Origin: Primula veris
Lineage: Eukaryota; Streptophyta; Magnoliopsida; Ericales; Primulaceae
Length of the DNA stretch: 64,000 nt
Reading direction: 5' to 3'
Assembly (NCBI GenBank): GCA_963682055.1
Contig: OY821742.1
Location: 9,765,752 to 9,829,751 of the forward strand
Shown here in pieces: positions 54,311-64,000 of this stretch. The position numbers and the translations under genes are program-made. Positions within the stretch are counted from its first letter, which is position 1; every line of letters starts with the position of its first letter. The notes beneath the pieces were generated by a model. It saw only the letters and a program-made list of their open reading frames with translations, made no database searches and was not told the DNA's origin.

Positions 54311-55549
54311 TTATGCACTAGTAGTTATTATTCTCAAGGTACTTATCTTTTGTCATTACCATCGTTAGTTTTGCATTTTTATAGATTTTTTCTTGACCCA
54401 GCTTGTGTTTCTTGCTTATTTTGGAGGATACTGTGTTCACTTTGGGCGAATATGGTATTAACTTCTCGAGAGGATGTTGTGCTTTAGTTGCTTTTTTATT
54501 ATTGCTATTGCTTTCTCTTGAATGACATTGGAAATCTGGAAACAGTGACATATTTACTTAAGGAGTATCTATTTAGTTAGACTTGGTTTTCATCAACTCT
54601 TCCTCTTGAGTATGTGATGCTCAAAATGACATTAATGTGCACTCTGGTTGCACTTTAGGCAATGACAGGCACACGCCTCTTCATATCAGGATTAGTTTAC
54701 CAATTTGCTATTCTGTATATAGTTTGGTACTTTGTCTTGCTGGTTTAGCTATCTTGTTTTCTTGCTAGGTTTAGTCTATATATATATATGATCTTCCTAT
54801 AAATGATATTCTTAGTTTAAAAATTCTAATATTGATTAAGACTTTTCTGTTTAATTAGAAAGGAGACGTTGGAAAAGGATAGTGGTGTCATTTCCATAAG
54901 GTAAGATTTCTATTATGATCAGGATCAAATTGATGCAATAACCGGGTTCATGCTAGGCAGCATTTGTGGGTACACGTTTTAATGGTTCAGATGAAGGTTA
55001 AGTTGGCACGAGTATATATCAGAGGGTTCCCCCCATTTGCATGTCTACATATTCATATTATTTGCAGCTTAATTTACAGTACAATATCGTGATTGCACTA
55101 ATGATTTGTTGCTGCTGTGCGCTTGGCTATCTTGTTAGCTATTCTATATCCATTTTTATCACGGGAGCTAAAATCTATTTTAGGAGTGTTAGAGTTGCCT
55201 TTATGCCCTTGCCTTATTTTTTTATGGTTCGACGCCCCATTGGATAATATACGTGAAACCTCCGTTTCATGTGCTTATCTTGGATGGTGTTATCCTTCAT
55301 ATCAATAATTGGCAAATTTGCCCAACCCATTCACAGTGAGAGGAGAAACATAGTGGAGTGAAACCAAGAGAGAGTGTTTGTTTAATTTTGTGGGTACCAT
55401 ATGAGCAAGGGCGCTAGAAATGTTTTTTTCCTAATTACGGGGTGCTAGAAGACTAAAATCGATAAGAGAAAAAAAACAGGATACAAGGTAAAAAATTGAT
55501 TTTTTCTCAATATATATGAGGATGTTTGGAGTCTCTTTTAGTGTGTTAG
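54311..55549. other. intergenic, nothing recognised
   Basis: AT-rich. The open frames here are short, hydrophobic and T-rich, without family resemblance or splice support. Confidence 0.4.
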
Positions 55550-57990
55550 TAGTTCCTCCACTATATATCATTTTAACTAATTTTTAAAATTAAAGTCTGG
55601 TTGTTTTTTCAACAAGGACCCCATATAGTCACAGATATTAAACCATAGTTTCCCTTAATTCACCAGTTTTAGATCTGAAAACGTTATTCTCAGATATATA
55701 CATACTTCTAATCTTCTTTTCTGAAATGCGGACGGACAGTACATAAGTCATACGTATGGTTGCCTGGGACTTCATGTGACTAATACTAGGATTAGTGAAT
55801 CAAGCCTATACCGAGATATCCATTTGGACATTCCTTGTATTAGAGTGTCGTGGCTGGTGTTTCTCGATTAGCTGATATTGCTAGAGTTTTTTGTTAGCCA
55901 TGTATCTGCTTATGTGGAATAGTTTTATGTTGTAGTGAGCCAGATCTATCTAGTATTTAGAGGCTCATACTCTCATCATAGTTGTTGTTGGTATGTCTAG
56001 CAGATGTTTTGCTATGACACTTAGTTTGGCTACCACGGCTAGGCCTGGTTTGTTTACTTGTTCCGGGCAAACTTGTTGCTCTAGATTGTTTTTATGTGCG
56101 TCATTGTATATCTGGGTTAATTCCCACTTTTATATATCAAATACTTACCAAAAAAAAAAGGTCATACATATGGATTTGAAATTTTTAGGAAACTCATTAT
56201 ACTAAGATGTATATGGTAGAATGATATACCAAAATACATTATTTATTGTTGGTTTTTAGTTTTTATTTATTAACAATGAATAATTTATTTGAGAATACAT
56301 GTGAACAATGTTGTACATATTATTTATCTGTACATGTGTCTTTATTCTGTATAGTAATTGATTTGATGTGTAGAGTACGGCTTACACACGGAAGATCAAA
56401 TCATTGGTTCTTACAGAATATATATTTTAACGTTCACAACTTTAGATGAAATGGACAACCATCGGTATAGTTGTAGCACCGAGTTTTAGTAGGTCTGTCT
56501 TGACTACAGGGAACGGATGAGTTCCGATTATTTGTGCTAATATATTTAGAGTATATTGAAGATGACAAAGAAGTATTATATTATGATACTGACCAGAATA
56601 AAATAATTATACATAATAAATTATTATGATTACTTATACTCTTAATCCCTAGATTATTTTCGATACACATATTTATAATATATACTGCTTTGATTTAAAA
56701 TGGGTGGGATTTTTTGTGATCAACAAACTCGTACGTTGGGCAGTAATATTATTTATATGGTGTGTGTTCACGTCCGTTAACAAGGATTGATGATATCCCC
56801 TCGAGAAATTTATAAGTTTTGTTTGTGTCAAATCTTGCAAGTGGATTTTATATCCGACACAACAAATAAGTTAAGTGGAAAGGTCGAGGAAATAATATGC
56901 GAAGTAAAATAATTATCAGTAATTTATTTATTCGGTGTATATTTGTAATCTTAACGTGATGAGATATTTAAGTATTTAATAATGTGCTCTCAAATATTAT
57001 TTTGAGAAGAATTGAGAGTGCAATTATATTTTTTAATGGAAATGAATATAATTTACTGATAGATTATACTATCATTATAAAAGTATTAATTAGATAATAC
57101 TCCATCCGTTCCTATTTAATTGTCCATCACGAAACTACGTGTAATTTTGACCGACCAAGAACTTATATTAAAATTGTCGGAATGAAAATTTTTAAAAGTA
57201 GATCGTATAATTCAAATGTTAAATTTTATGATTAGATTTAAAAAAAAATTATTTCGATAATTTTGATATAAGTTATAAGCTGTTTAAAATTGCACGTTCT
57301 TTCGTAGTGGACAATTAAATGGGAACGGAGAGAGTATTATATTAGTCTTTTAATTAAGACTGGATAATATTTATTAATTAAATTATAATCTAATTAGGGT
57401 TAGAGATCTAGATCAAGTAAAAGTCTTATTATTCTTGTGCATTGGTTCTGTACCCTACAAATATACTCTTATGCTGTGAAAAAATAATAAAAGTCATAAA
57501 ATATTTTTCTACAGTTTCTATCAGTTGAGAGCTCATTTCTAAGGAGTAAGCAATATTATAAGAATATGGTAGAAGATCAAGTGTGATCTATCTCTGCTCG
57601 TGAGTTATTTCTGTATTGTTTCTATTAAATTCATATACACTATAATCAGGATCCAATAACAGTTTTTCCGCTGTAAAATAAAAAAATGTTTCTAACGGTA
57701 TATAAGTACTATATATAAAACATAATTTTATCTTCGACCGGATATGAAATTACCTTCCAAAAAAACAAAAGACGGGATATGAAATTAATGTGCCGGCCCA
57801 CTGTTAATTTTCAACGTGTACCCTCTCTTTGATTCGATTTCAACAAAAGAAAGTTTCCAAAATTGTTTGTAAGCATTCATAAGAACTCTTGAGAATTTGA
57901 TATTTTTTCTCTGTCACTTTTATATTTCCTTTTCTGCTAGCTGTGTGGATAACTAAAATTTTGCACCAGTATGCGTAATACTGTAGACTT
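55550..57990 (+). repeat. dispersed repeat, inverted partner of 5986-6850
   Basis: It aligns in reverse complement with 5986-6850 in three blocks (about 55550-55770, 56155-56245 and 57715-57990). Between them lie about 380 bp and about 1.45 kb that are absent from the left copy; the latter includes the Stowaway-like MITE at 57100. At the Helitron position this copy is empty. The right edge falls at AATACTGTAGACTT, which corresponds to the intron acceptor of the oligopeptidase exon at 5984. Confidence 0.7.
57100..57334. mobile_element. Stowaway-like MITE, 235 bp
   Basis: It is flanked by TA on both sides. The left end is CTCCATCCGTTCCTATTTAA; the right end, reverse complemented, is CTCTCTCCGTTCCCATTTAA. 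Both continue TTGTCCA. Related, more degraded copies occur near 18770-19060 and 62270-62445. Confidence 0.9.
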
Positions 57991-58190
57991 ATGTACAATC
58001 ATTTTTGCCGACTTCCTATATAATCAGTAACATTTTTGTCCAGTATGTTATTAAATTATGCACTGTACGTACTTGTTCCTAGCCTAGGTAATCTTCTAAT
58101 TTTGGTCCCTTTGCTTTTATATCCGTTTTTAATTTGTCTGATATGCAAAATATTTCCATATAGATATTCACACAATTGTCACTCACTTAC

Positions 58191-58569
58191 GACTCCAAAT
58201 CTTCTACTTCTTATTCTCTACTTCATTCCGTACCTCCTTGCTTATTTTCACTCAAATTTTAAATTTTCACAACTTATACCGCAATTTTATAAATTTTTAT
58301 ATTATATTGTATTCAAATTTTAAAACATTTGAACATAATATTGTTTTAGACCATTTTTTAATATTCAATGTTTAATTTACACTAATTTATACATTTATTC
58401 CAAAATAAATTTTGTGTGGATTTTATTTTAAAAATAATTATTGGAATGTATTGATACATGTATTATAGTAATTGTACAATTTTTTTCTAGTTTTTTAGAA
58501 TTTTTTTTTGGATAAAATAAGTAAGGAGGCACGGAAGGGGTAGAGAAATGGGGTAGAAGATTTGGACTC
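58191..58569. mobile_element. MITE, 379 bp, perfect 9-bp TSD
   Basis: Ends are GACTCCAAATCTTCTAC and, inverted, GAGTCCAAATCTTCTACC. It is flanked by the perfect 9-bp duplication CTCACTTAC (58182-58190 and 58570-58578), which fits a Mutator-type origin. The interior has no ORF and matches the element at 22938-23311. Confidence 0.9.
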
Positions 58570-58578
58570 CTCACTTAC

Positions 58579-60959
58579 ATATATTGTACACCCCCTTATA
58601 TTATAATAATATATTTTTGTTAAAAAATACATTTGTATCTCTCCAAATATACATGTATGAAGTGTGTGAGTTTTTATTTTATTTTTTATTTATATATATT
58701 ATTAATATTTTTTTTATTTTTAATTAATATTTAAATTTAGGGTATGCCCGACTAGAGTTCTACTATATTTTTATTTTGGTTTTTAATAGGTTGGATTTTT
58801 ACTGTGTTGAATATTTATATTTTAATTTATCAAATTATATAGATTATATTTTATATATATTTAGAATGATAAATATGTTTTTTATTAAAAAAAAGTATGG
58901 GAGCCGTGTGTCTAGCATGCATGTGGGTATGCTATTCTTTTTAATCTGTGTCATAAAGTGTAATTTTCACATTTGGACTGCTATATCAGTAAAGTCCATA
59001 TCTATTAAAAACAGTTCTTTTTAATCTGTGTCATAAAGAATGTAATTTTCACATTTGGACTGCTATATCAGTAAAGTCCATATCTATTAAAAACAAAGTA
59101 AAAGTTAAAAAATTAACAATCTATAGCAGTCCTGATATTCATGCTCCTTTCTTTAAGTTGGCAATGATTGAGTGACGGAATCAGAACTAAATGTGTGGCG
59201 TTGTTAAAATTAATAAAATCGCATAATATTTTATAAAGTATAAACACATAAAAACCGGATTTTTTTAAAATCTTTCTTTACCATCTTTTCTTCATTTTTT
59301 TTTACCTTGTTTTCTTGATTAAAATGTATTTAATTTCTATTTTTTTCATTTTCGCTCAATTTCGACTTTTTTTTCAAACTCTAAAAAAAACCCACAACAG
59401 TAATGTCACGTGCAGTCATGTGTCGAAAGTTTCAGCATTTCAAAATTGACTAAAAATAAATAAAATAGAAATACAAAAGATATAAAAGTTAAATTTAAGA
59501 AATAAGTTATAACAAGTAAAAAGATTAAGACACGAATGTATAAAAATATTTAAAAAAACCCTGAAAAAACTAAACGTATATTAAATAATAGATATATACG
59601 TATTACACAATTTCAGTATATTCATTTCAATTAAAATACAAACCATCAAAAATTCTTTTATAAATTTTGTTTGCACTCACCACTACTCTAATTATTATTT
59701 TTGTTTAATTTTTTTAAAGATTTGTGTTACGTGTCAACATGATAAGTTGGTGTAAAATATCTTTCATAATCATTTGCGTATATCAATTTTTTTAAGTATT
59801 ATTTATATATTATCAGCACATACAAAATTATGATATGTTATTGCACTAATAATATATAATTTTGGTAGGGTTGCCAAAAAAAATATTTAATAGGTTGTCA
59901 GAATACCGTATATATAAATTATTATGAAAAACATTAATAAAAAAAATTATTTTTTGAAATTATGGGATTGATGTAGGCTATAGCAACCCCGTCATATGAG
60001 CGTGCCGCCTGTGTGATGTGCTTGCATGTCGGTGTACATGAAATCCGACTACTTATGACATTTGGCATTGGTGATAGTTAAACTTTTATTAGCCAAGACA
60101 ATGGGCATGGCATGGTATGTTACGAGAACCAGATGAACCTAGTTTTTAGTTCAACATACTTCATTTGTCGGTGCATAACATCAATTAAGATAAAGCAAGA
60201 TTGCGAAGACATTTTATAATTTGATAGGTCAACTACATTATATTTGATTAAACATTACCACTCTAACTGATACCTGTAGAAATCACTAGCTAGGTAACAA
60301 CTTCTATTAAATTAATAGTTGTAAGTGTAGTGTTTTTCCTCTTGGAAAATTGTATACTGACTATAAAAGTGTATAACTTTTATGTATACTTGTTCTAACT
60401 TAAAAAACTTTTTTCTGGAAATTATACATGATTGGCACGTAAGTAACTGACGAGAAGACTCGCATACATATTTTTGTGCCGGCGTTTTAAAGTTTAGCCG
60501 GCACTAAAATACCATCTGCTCTCTTTCCTTCCCGTTCTCAGAAGTGTGTTTATTTTCTTATAGAATTTTTAGTACGACAATCTGCTGGGAAAACTTTAGA
60601 TATTTGTGTGACACTTGCCTGATTAACTGTCAAATATTTTTGCCTTTTTACCTTTCTATAATTAGACAAAAATGCTGTTTATGTTCTGTAAGATGTTTAA
60701 TTTTTGTATATTTTTGCCTGTTCATGTTCTGGAAGATGTTTACTTTCTGCTGTTATATCTGCAAGTTTTTTTTTTCTTTTTTTGCTGTCAATTATGGTTC
60801 AGTGATTGGTTTGACTTAATTTGATATTATCCTTGCTGAATTTCGTTCATTACCGTTCTGGCTTTCTTATATTTTTCTTGGCTAAAATGCATTCAACTCA
60901 ATTTTATGTGAAGTTCTCAATAAGTCGATATTGCAGGTTGTCCAGCTTTTGTCACATCA
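58579..60959. other. intergenic, AT-rich
   Basis: Apart from the 80-bp tandem duplication at 58935-59095, I see only AT-rich sequence with short T-rich frames and homopolymer runs. No gene is recognised. Confidence 0.45.
58935..59095 (+). repeat. 80-bp tandem duplication
   Basis: Two adjacent units start TTCTTTTTAATCTGTGTCAT (58935 and 59015). They differ only by a 2-base indel (AAAGTGTAA against AAAGAATGTAA). Confidence 0.95.
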
Positions 60960-61580
60960 TTAATTTCTCACATGATATAATGGATGTACAATGTAGTTAA
61001 CTTGATGTAGTAATTTACTCCAATGTTAGTGTGTCGTTATATGTTTTACTAAGCAATAGGCACTCTCATGATCTACAACATGAGGATGTACTATGTACTG
61101 TAGTTAGTTTTTTTTATTTGAAATATGTATGGGAACATGCTTACTTGTTACTTATTAGCAGCTCATTATCGTTTGGTGTAAAGTGAAATAAGCATTCTTT
61201 ATGGGTTAAATGATGCATTCCTTTTTTTAACTTGTATTGGTCCACACAAATTTGCTTAGAAATAGTAAACCAGGCTACTGATGCTTTTTCACTTATGTCT
61301 CTTCTTTTAAATATTGTTTTGAGCTCAATATGCAGTCTATATAATGCTTCCATATTGACAATGCTCTTTGTACTTTTTCAGCCTTTATGGATTTGCACGA
61401 ATGCCATGCCGTTCTCGCCTCTCGGTTGCCATTTGATTTTGCTACAGAAGCTAGAAGGCAGTTTATATATGCTGTTCTACACGGTTTATTTAGTTCTTTA
61501 TCGTCTTAAACGTTTTATCAGGTGTTGCTTAAGTACTTTTTTATTCAATGTTGTTTGTATAACCTCACTTTTGAAACGTT
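60960..61580 (+). repeat. dispersed repeat, partner at 53.43-54.31 kb
   Basis: See 53430-54310. The shared core is ACTGATGCT ... ATAATGCTTCCATATTGACA ... GCCATGCCGTTCTCGCC. A long plus frame (61232-61711) overlaps it but reads as hydrophobic, T-rich sequence without a recognised family. Confidence 0.55.
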
Positions 61581-62135
61581 ATGTTTACTTATCAATGAAA
61601 GATGATCTCTTGAACTGCAATGAAAAGCCAAGTAGCGTGTGTTTGTTTAGAATTTGTTTGTTGCCTCGAGGAAGTGAATTTACATGGCAAATTCAATGCT
61701 TAAATTTTTAATGGGTTTGTTGCCCCGAGAAAGTGAATTTTATGGCAAACTAACAAGTTACAATGTGTTTTACTGAAGTTTTCCTTATTCGTACTTGAAC
61801 AACATTCTCATTGTTTTTAGTATCCATTTAACTTATTTACATTGAAAGCAGCAATAAGATATAGTTGTCAGTTTTTTCCTCTAGGTAAAAATTGTTAGCT
61901 CCACAATTTAAGATATTTTATTGTTAGTTATGCTTCATTATAATAATTTCCTTTTGGTTCTTGCTGCATTTGAAGCACACTTTATTTGCTTTTGGGGGTT
62001 TTCAATATCAGCATGATGTGTTTTCTGAATTGTTTTACTACTGATTTTATATCGAAAATAATAAATAAGTTAGAATCATTACAACCCAAATTGAGAATTG
62101 GATGAAACTTTTACCCTTTAAGTTAATACCATCAT

Positions 62136-62605
62136 GTTATTTAATACACAATGAGAGTTGACTGCGTGATACAATATTTTAACAATAATATTCACAAGAT
62201 CACACGTCCATTTCTAACACGTGATTATGGATCATACGTTTCATATTTAATTTTCCTTTATGAAACTGGTTTATAATTTATATCAAAATTATTAAAATAA
62301 TTTTTTTTTAAATCTAATCATAAAATTTAACATTTTAACTATAAAATCAACTTTTAAATTTTTTTATTCCGACAATTTTAATATAAGTTTTTAACCGATC
62401 AAAACCGTACGTGAACGATTAATAGGAACGGATCTAGTACCTTAATTTAATACATGTTACTGTATTTAATACACAATAGGAACGGATTAATTTAATACAT
62501 GTTACTGTATTTAATACACAATGAGAGTTGACTGTATGATACAATATTTTAACAAAAATGATTCACAAAATCACAAGTCGATCTCTGACACGTGAGTATG
62601 GATCT
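62136..62605 (+). repeat. direct repeats flanking a degraded MITE
   Basis: About 100 bp starting TTTAATACACAATGAGAGTTGACTG is present at about 62140 and again at about 62510; each ends near ACACGTGA(T/G)TATGGATC. A shorter tandem copy of ACATGTTACTGTATTTAATACACAAT lies at about 62452-62480. Between them lies Stowaway-like sequence (ATAAGTTTTTAACCGATCAAAA ... AATAGGAACGGAT). Confidence 0.75.
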
Positions 62606-63229
62606 CGAAGATACGAATTGTGTTATATATAATGTTAAAAAATATAAAAAATAACACCTCAGGCTTCTTCTTAGTGTTTTGGAAAGATTAAAATCTAATT
62701 TCAAAAGTTACGCTACATTATATCATCATATCATTTCGTACTGAACATTATATATTCAACTCATCACTGCTTATATATATAACCCACTTATTGCACAAAT
62801 CTAGGTATAGATAAATGCATTTATAATTAATAAAAATGATTTCTCTCATTAAATTTTCAGCCTAAAAACCTTACCGCTGACGTGAGATTAGTTTTGTTTA
62901 TGATTTTAAAAAAAAAACATTATTTAACATATAATTGATACACCTAATCTGTTACACTAACATGTAAGGTTATTAAGTAATATCAAATAAACTTGATTAC
63001 CGATCAATATTGGAAGTAAAGTTAAGTTCAGAATCTATATGTTTGTTTATAAAGAATTCACGTAATATATAGATAATAATATAACAGAGACTAATGATGC
63101 TTTTCATACAAAATACATTATGCACTACCAAATATGTAAGAATCAAAACTATGAGTAATATATTTATTTATCGATTAATTTAAATATCTTTAGAGACATA
63201 AATATCATCACTCCAGTAGCTTCTCTTCA

Positions 63230-63230
<1 letters not shown>

Positions 63231-63287
<57 letters not shown>
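63231..63287 (+). repeat. (CT)n(AT)n microsatellite in DJ-1-like 5' region
   Basis: About 16 CT units are followed by about 12 TA units, ending 19 bases before the ATG at 63306. CT-rich tracts are frequent in plant 5' leaders, so part of it may be transcribed. Confidence 0.9.
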
Positions 63288-63305
63288 TTAATATATATAG
63301 GAAAA

Positions 63306-63362
63306 ATGGCGAAATCGAAATCTGTGTTAATCTTGTGCGGTGATTACATGGAAGACTACGAG
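63306..63362 (+). CDS. DJ1D-like: DJ-1/PfpI-family protein, first exon only
   Basis: ATG at 63306 opens 19 codons reading MAKSKSVLILCGDYMEDYE, followed by the splice donor GTATTATC at 63363. LILCGDYMEDYE is the hallmark N-terminus of plant DJ-1 homolog D (YLS5-like), a tandem DJ-1/PfpI-domain protein with glyoxalase III-type or deglycase activity, acting on methylglyoxal. The Glu in this stretch (EDYE) is the conserved acidic residue near the active-site Cys in this family, as I recall. The rest of the gene lies beyond the window. The call rests on a short match. Confidence 0.75.
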
Positions 63363-63416
63363 GTATTATCATGTGCTTGTTTGCCACCTTCTTTTTTTTT
63401 TTGCCTGTTTAGCTCT

Positions 63417-64000
63417 TAAAAAGCTATTTTTGGGGTAACAAATTAAGCTAAAAAGGCTAAAAAGTAGAAAAGCTAGAAATTTAAGGATTCTTTTAGCTTT
63501 TTCATATAAAAGTTACTAAAAGTAGAAAATTGCTAAGAACATTTGTGTTGTTTATTTAAAAGTCACTTTTAAGTTAAATAAGCAAAATATGACTTATGGA
63601 TTAAAAAAAAGTCACTTATAAGTTATAATTAAGAAACTGAGGTAAAAAAAAAAAGCTAAGAAGGCTCAAAAGCAGAAAAGTCAGACATTTAGCGATTCTT
63701 TTAATTTTTTTCACATAAAAATCAGCAAAATTAGAAATTTCTATTTAAAATTTGTTTGTTTATTTTTAAGTTACTTTTAAATTAAGAAAAAAATAAATCA
63801 ATTAAAAAAAATTATAAATCGCTTATAATTAAGAAGCTGAGGTAAGAAAAAAAGGTTCAAAAGCAGAGAAGTTGTAAATTTAGTGATTCTTTTAGCTTTT
63901 TTACATGAAATTGCCAAAGTTAGAAATGTTCTAATGAAATTTGTTTGTTTATTTAAAAGTCACTTTAAGTTAAATAAGCAAAAAATTACTTATCAATTAA
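63417..64000 (+). repeat. ~200-bp tandem repeat, three units, in DJ-1-like intron 1
   Basis: Units begin at about 63440, 63650 and 63850. Each has AAAAGCAGA(A/G)AAG-like sequence, GATTCTTTTAGCTTTTT, then TTTGTTTGTTTATTT and AATTAAGAAGCTGAGGTAA. They diverge by roughly 15-20%. The third unit runs off the window. Confidence 0.8.

Noticed and set aside
60544..61711. Cys/Phe-rich plus-strand frames of 91 and 159 codons
   Set aside because: T-rich composition produces Phe, Leu and Cys codons. There is no start context or domain, and part of it lies in a dispersed repeat.

Overview
The window is nuclear DNA of a flowering plant, most likely a eudicot. It is AT-rich, its genes are split by GT-AG introns, and the spaces between them are filled with LTR retrotransposons, MITEs, a Helitron and simple repeats. 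I cannot name the species. The proteins recognised below were matched from remembered family motifs, not by a search.

Layout. 1-1217: the end of a Gypsy-type LTR with internal tandem repeats. 1561-5984 (minus): the C-terminal half of a prolyl oligopeptidase-family gene (plant oligopeptidase B type). Seven exons splice in phase, but one T8 frameshift is present and all three catalytic-triad positions appear changed. 5986-9349: a repeat block that recurs inverted at 55.55-57.99 kb, a small Helitron and a long-armed foldback MITE. 9350-16592 (minus): a complete cytosolic-type lysyl-tRNA synthetase gene, 17 coding exons and 604 aa, with a likely 5'UTR exon near 18.64-18.71 kb and a tandem repeat in the leader intron. 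18.7-22.1 kb: intergenic DNA with Stowaway-like MITEs.

22.1-51.8 kb: two tandem copies of a polyol transporter 4-like (PLT4) gene at 24219-27272 and 47158-51494. Both are intact, 519 aa and about 97% identical. Between them lies a decayed minus-strand Copia element (about 29551-46589). A young plus-strand Sirevirus-like Copia element (32903-42670, TSD CTCTG) is nested inside it. A solo LTR of the older family sits in intron 1 of the second PLT4 copy, with TSD AAACA. A 442-bp patch of upstream sequence, almost identical to copy 1, abuts the older element.

51.8-63.2 kb: gene-poor DNA with a Copia LTR-like segment, an unidentified coding-like fragment, dispersed repeats and MITEs. 63306 onward: exon 1 of a DJ-1/PfpI-family gene (DJ1D/YLS5-like), which runs off the window.

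The housekeeping genes (LysRS, DJ-1-like) and the PLT4 pair look functional. The prolyl oligopeptidase gene is broken or catalytically dead. The rest records nested transposition and local rearrangement. The most unusual points are the triad-less oligopeptidase, the extra 3' ORF and palindrome arrays of the young Copia element, the near-identical 442-bp patch, and Trp-to-stop decay in both Copia elements.
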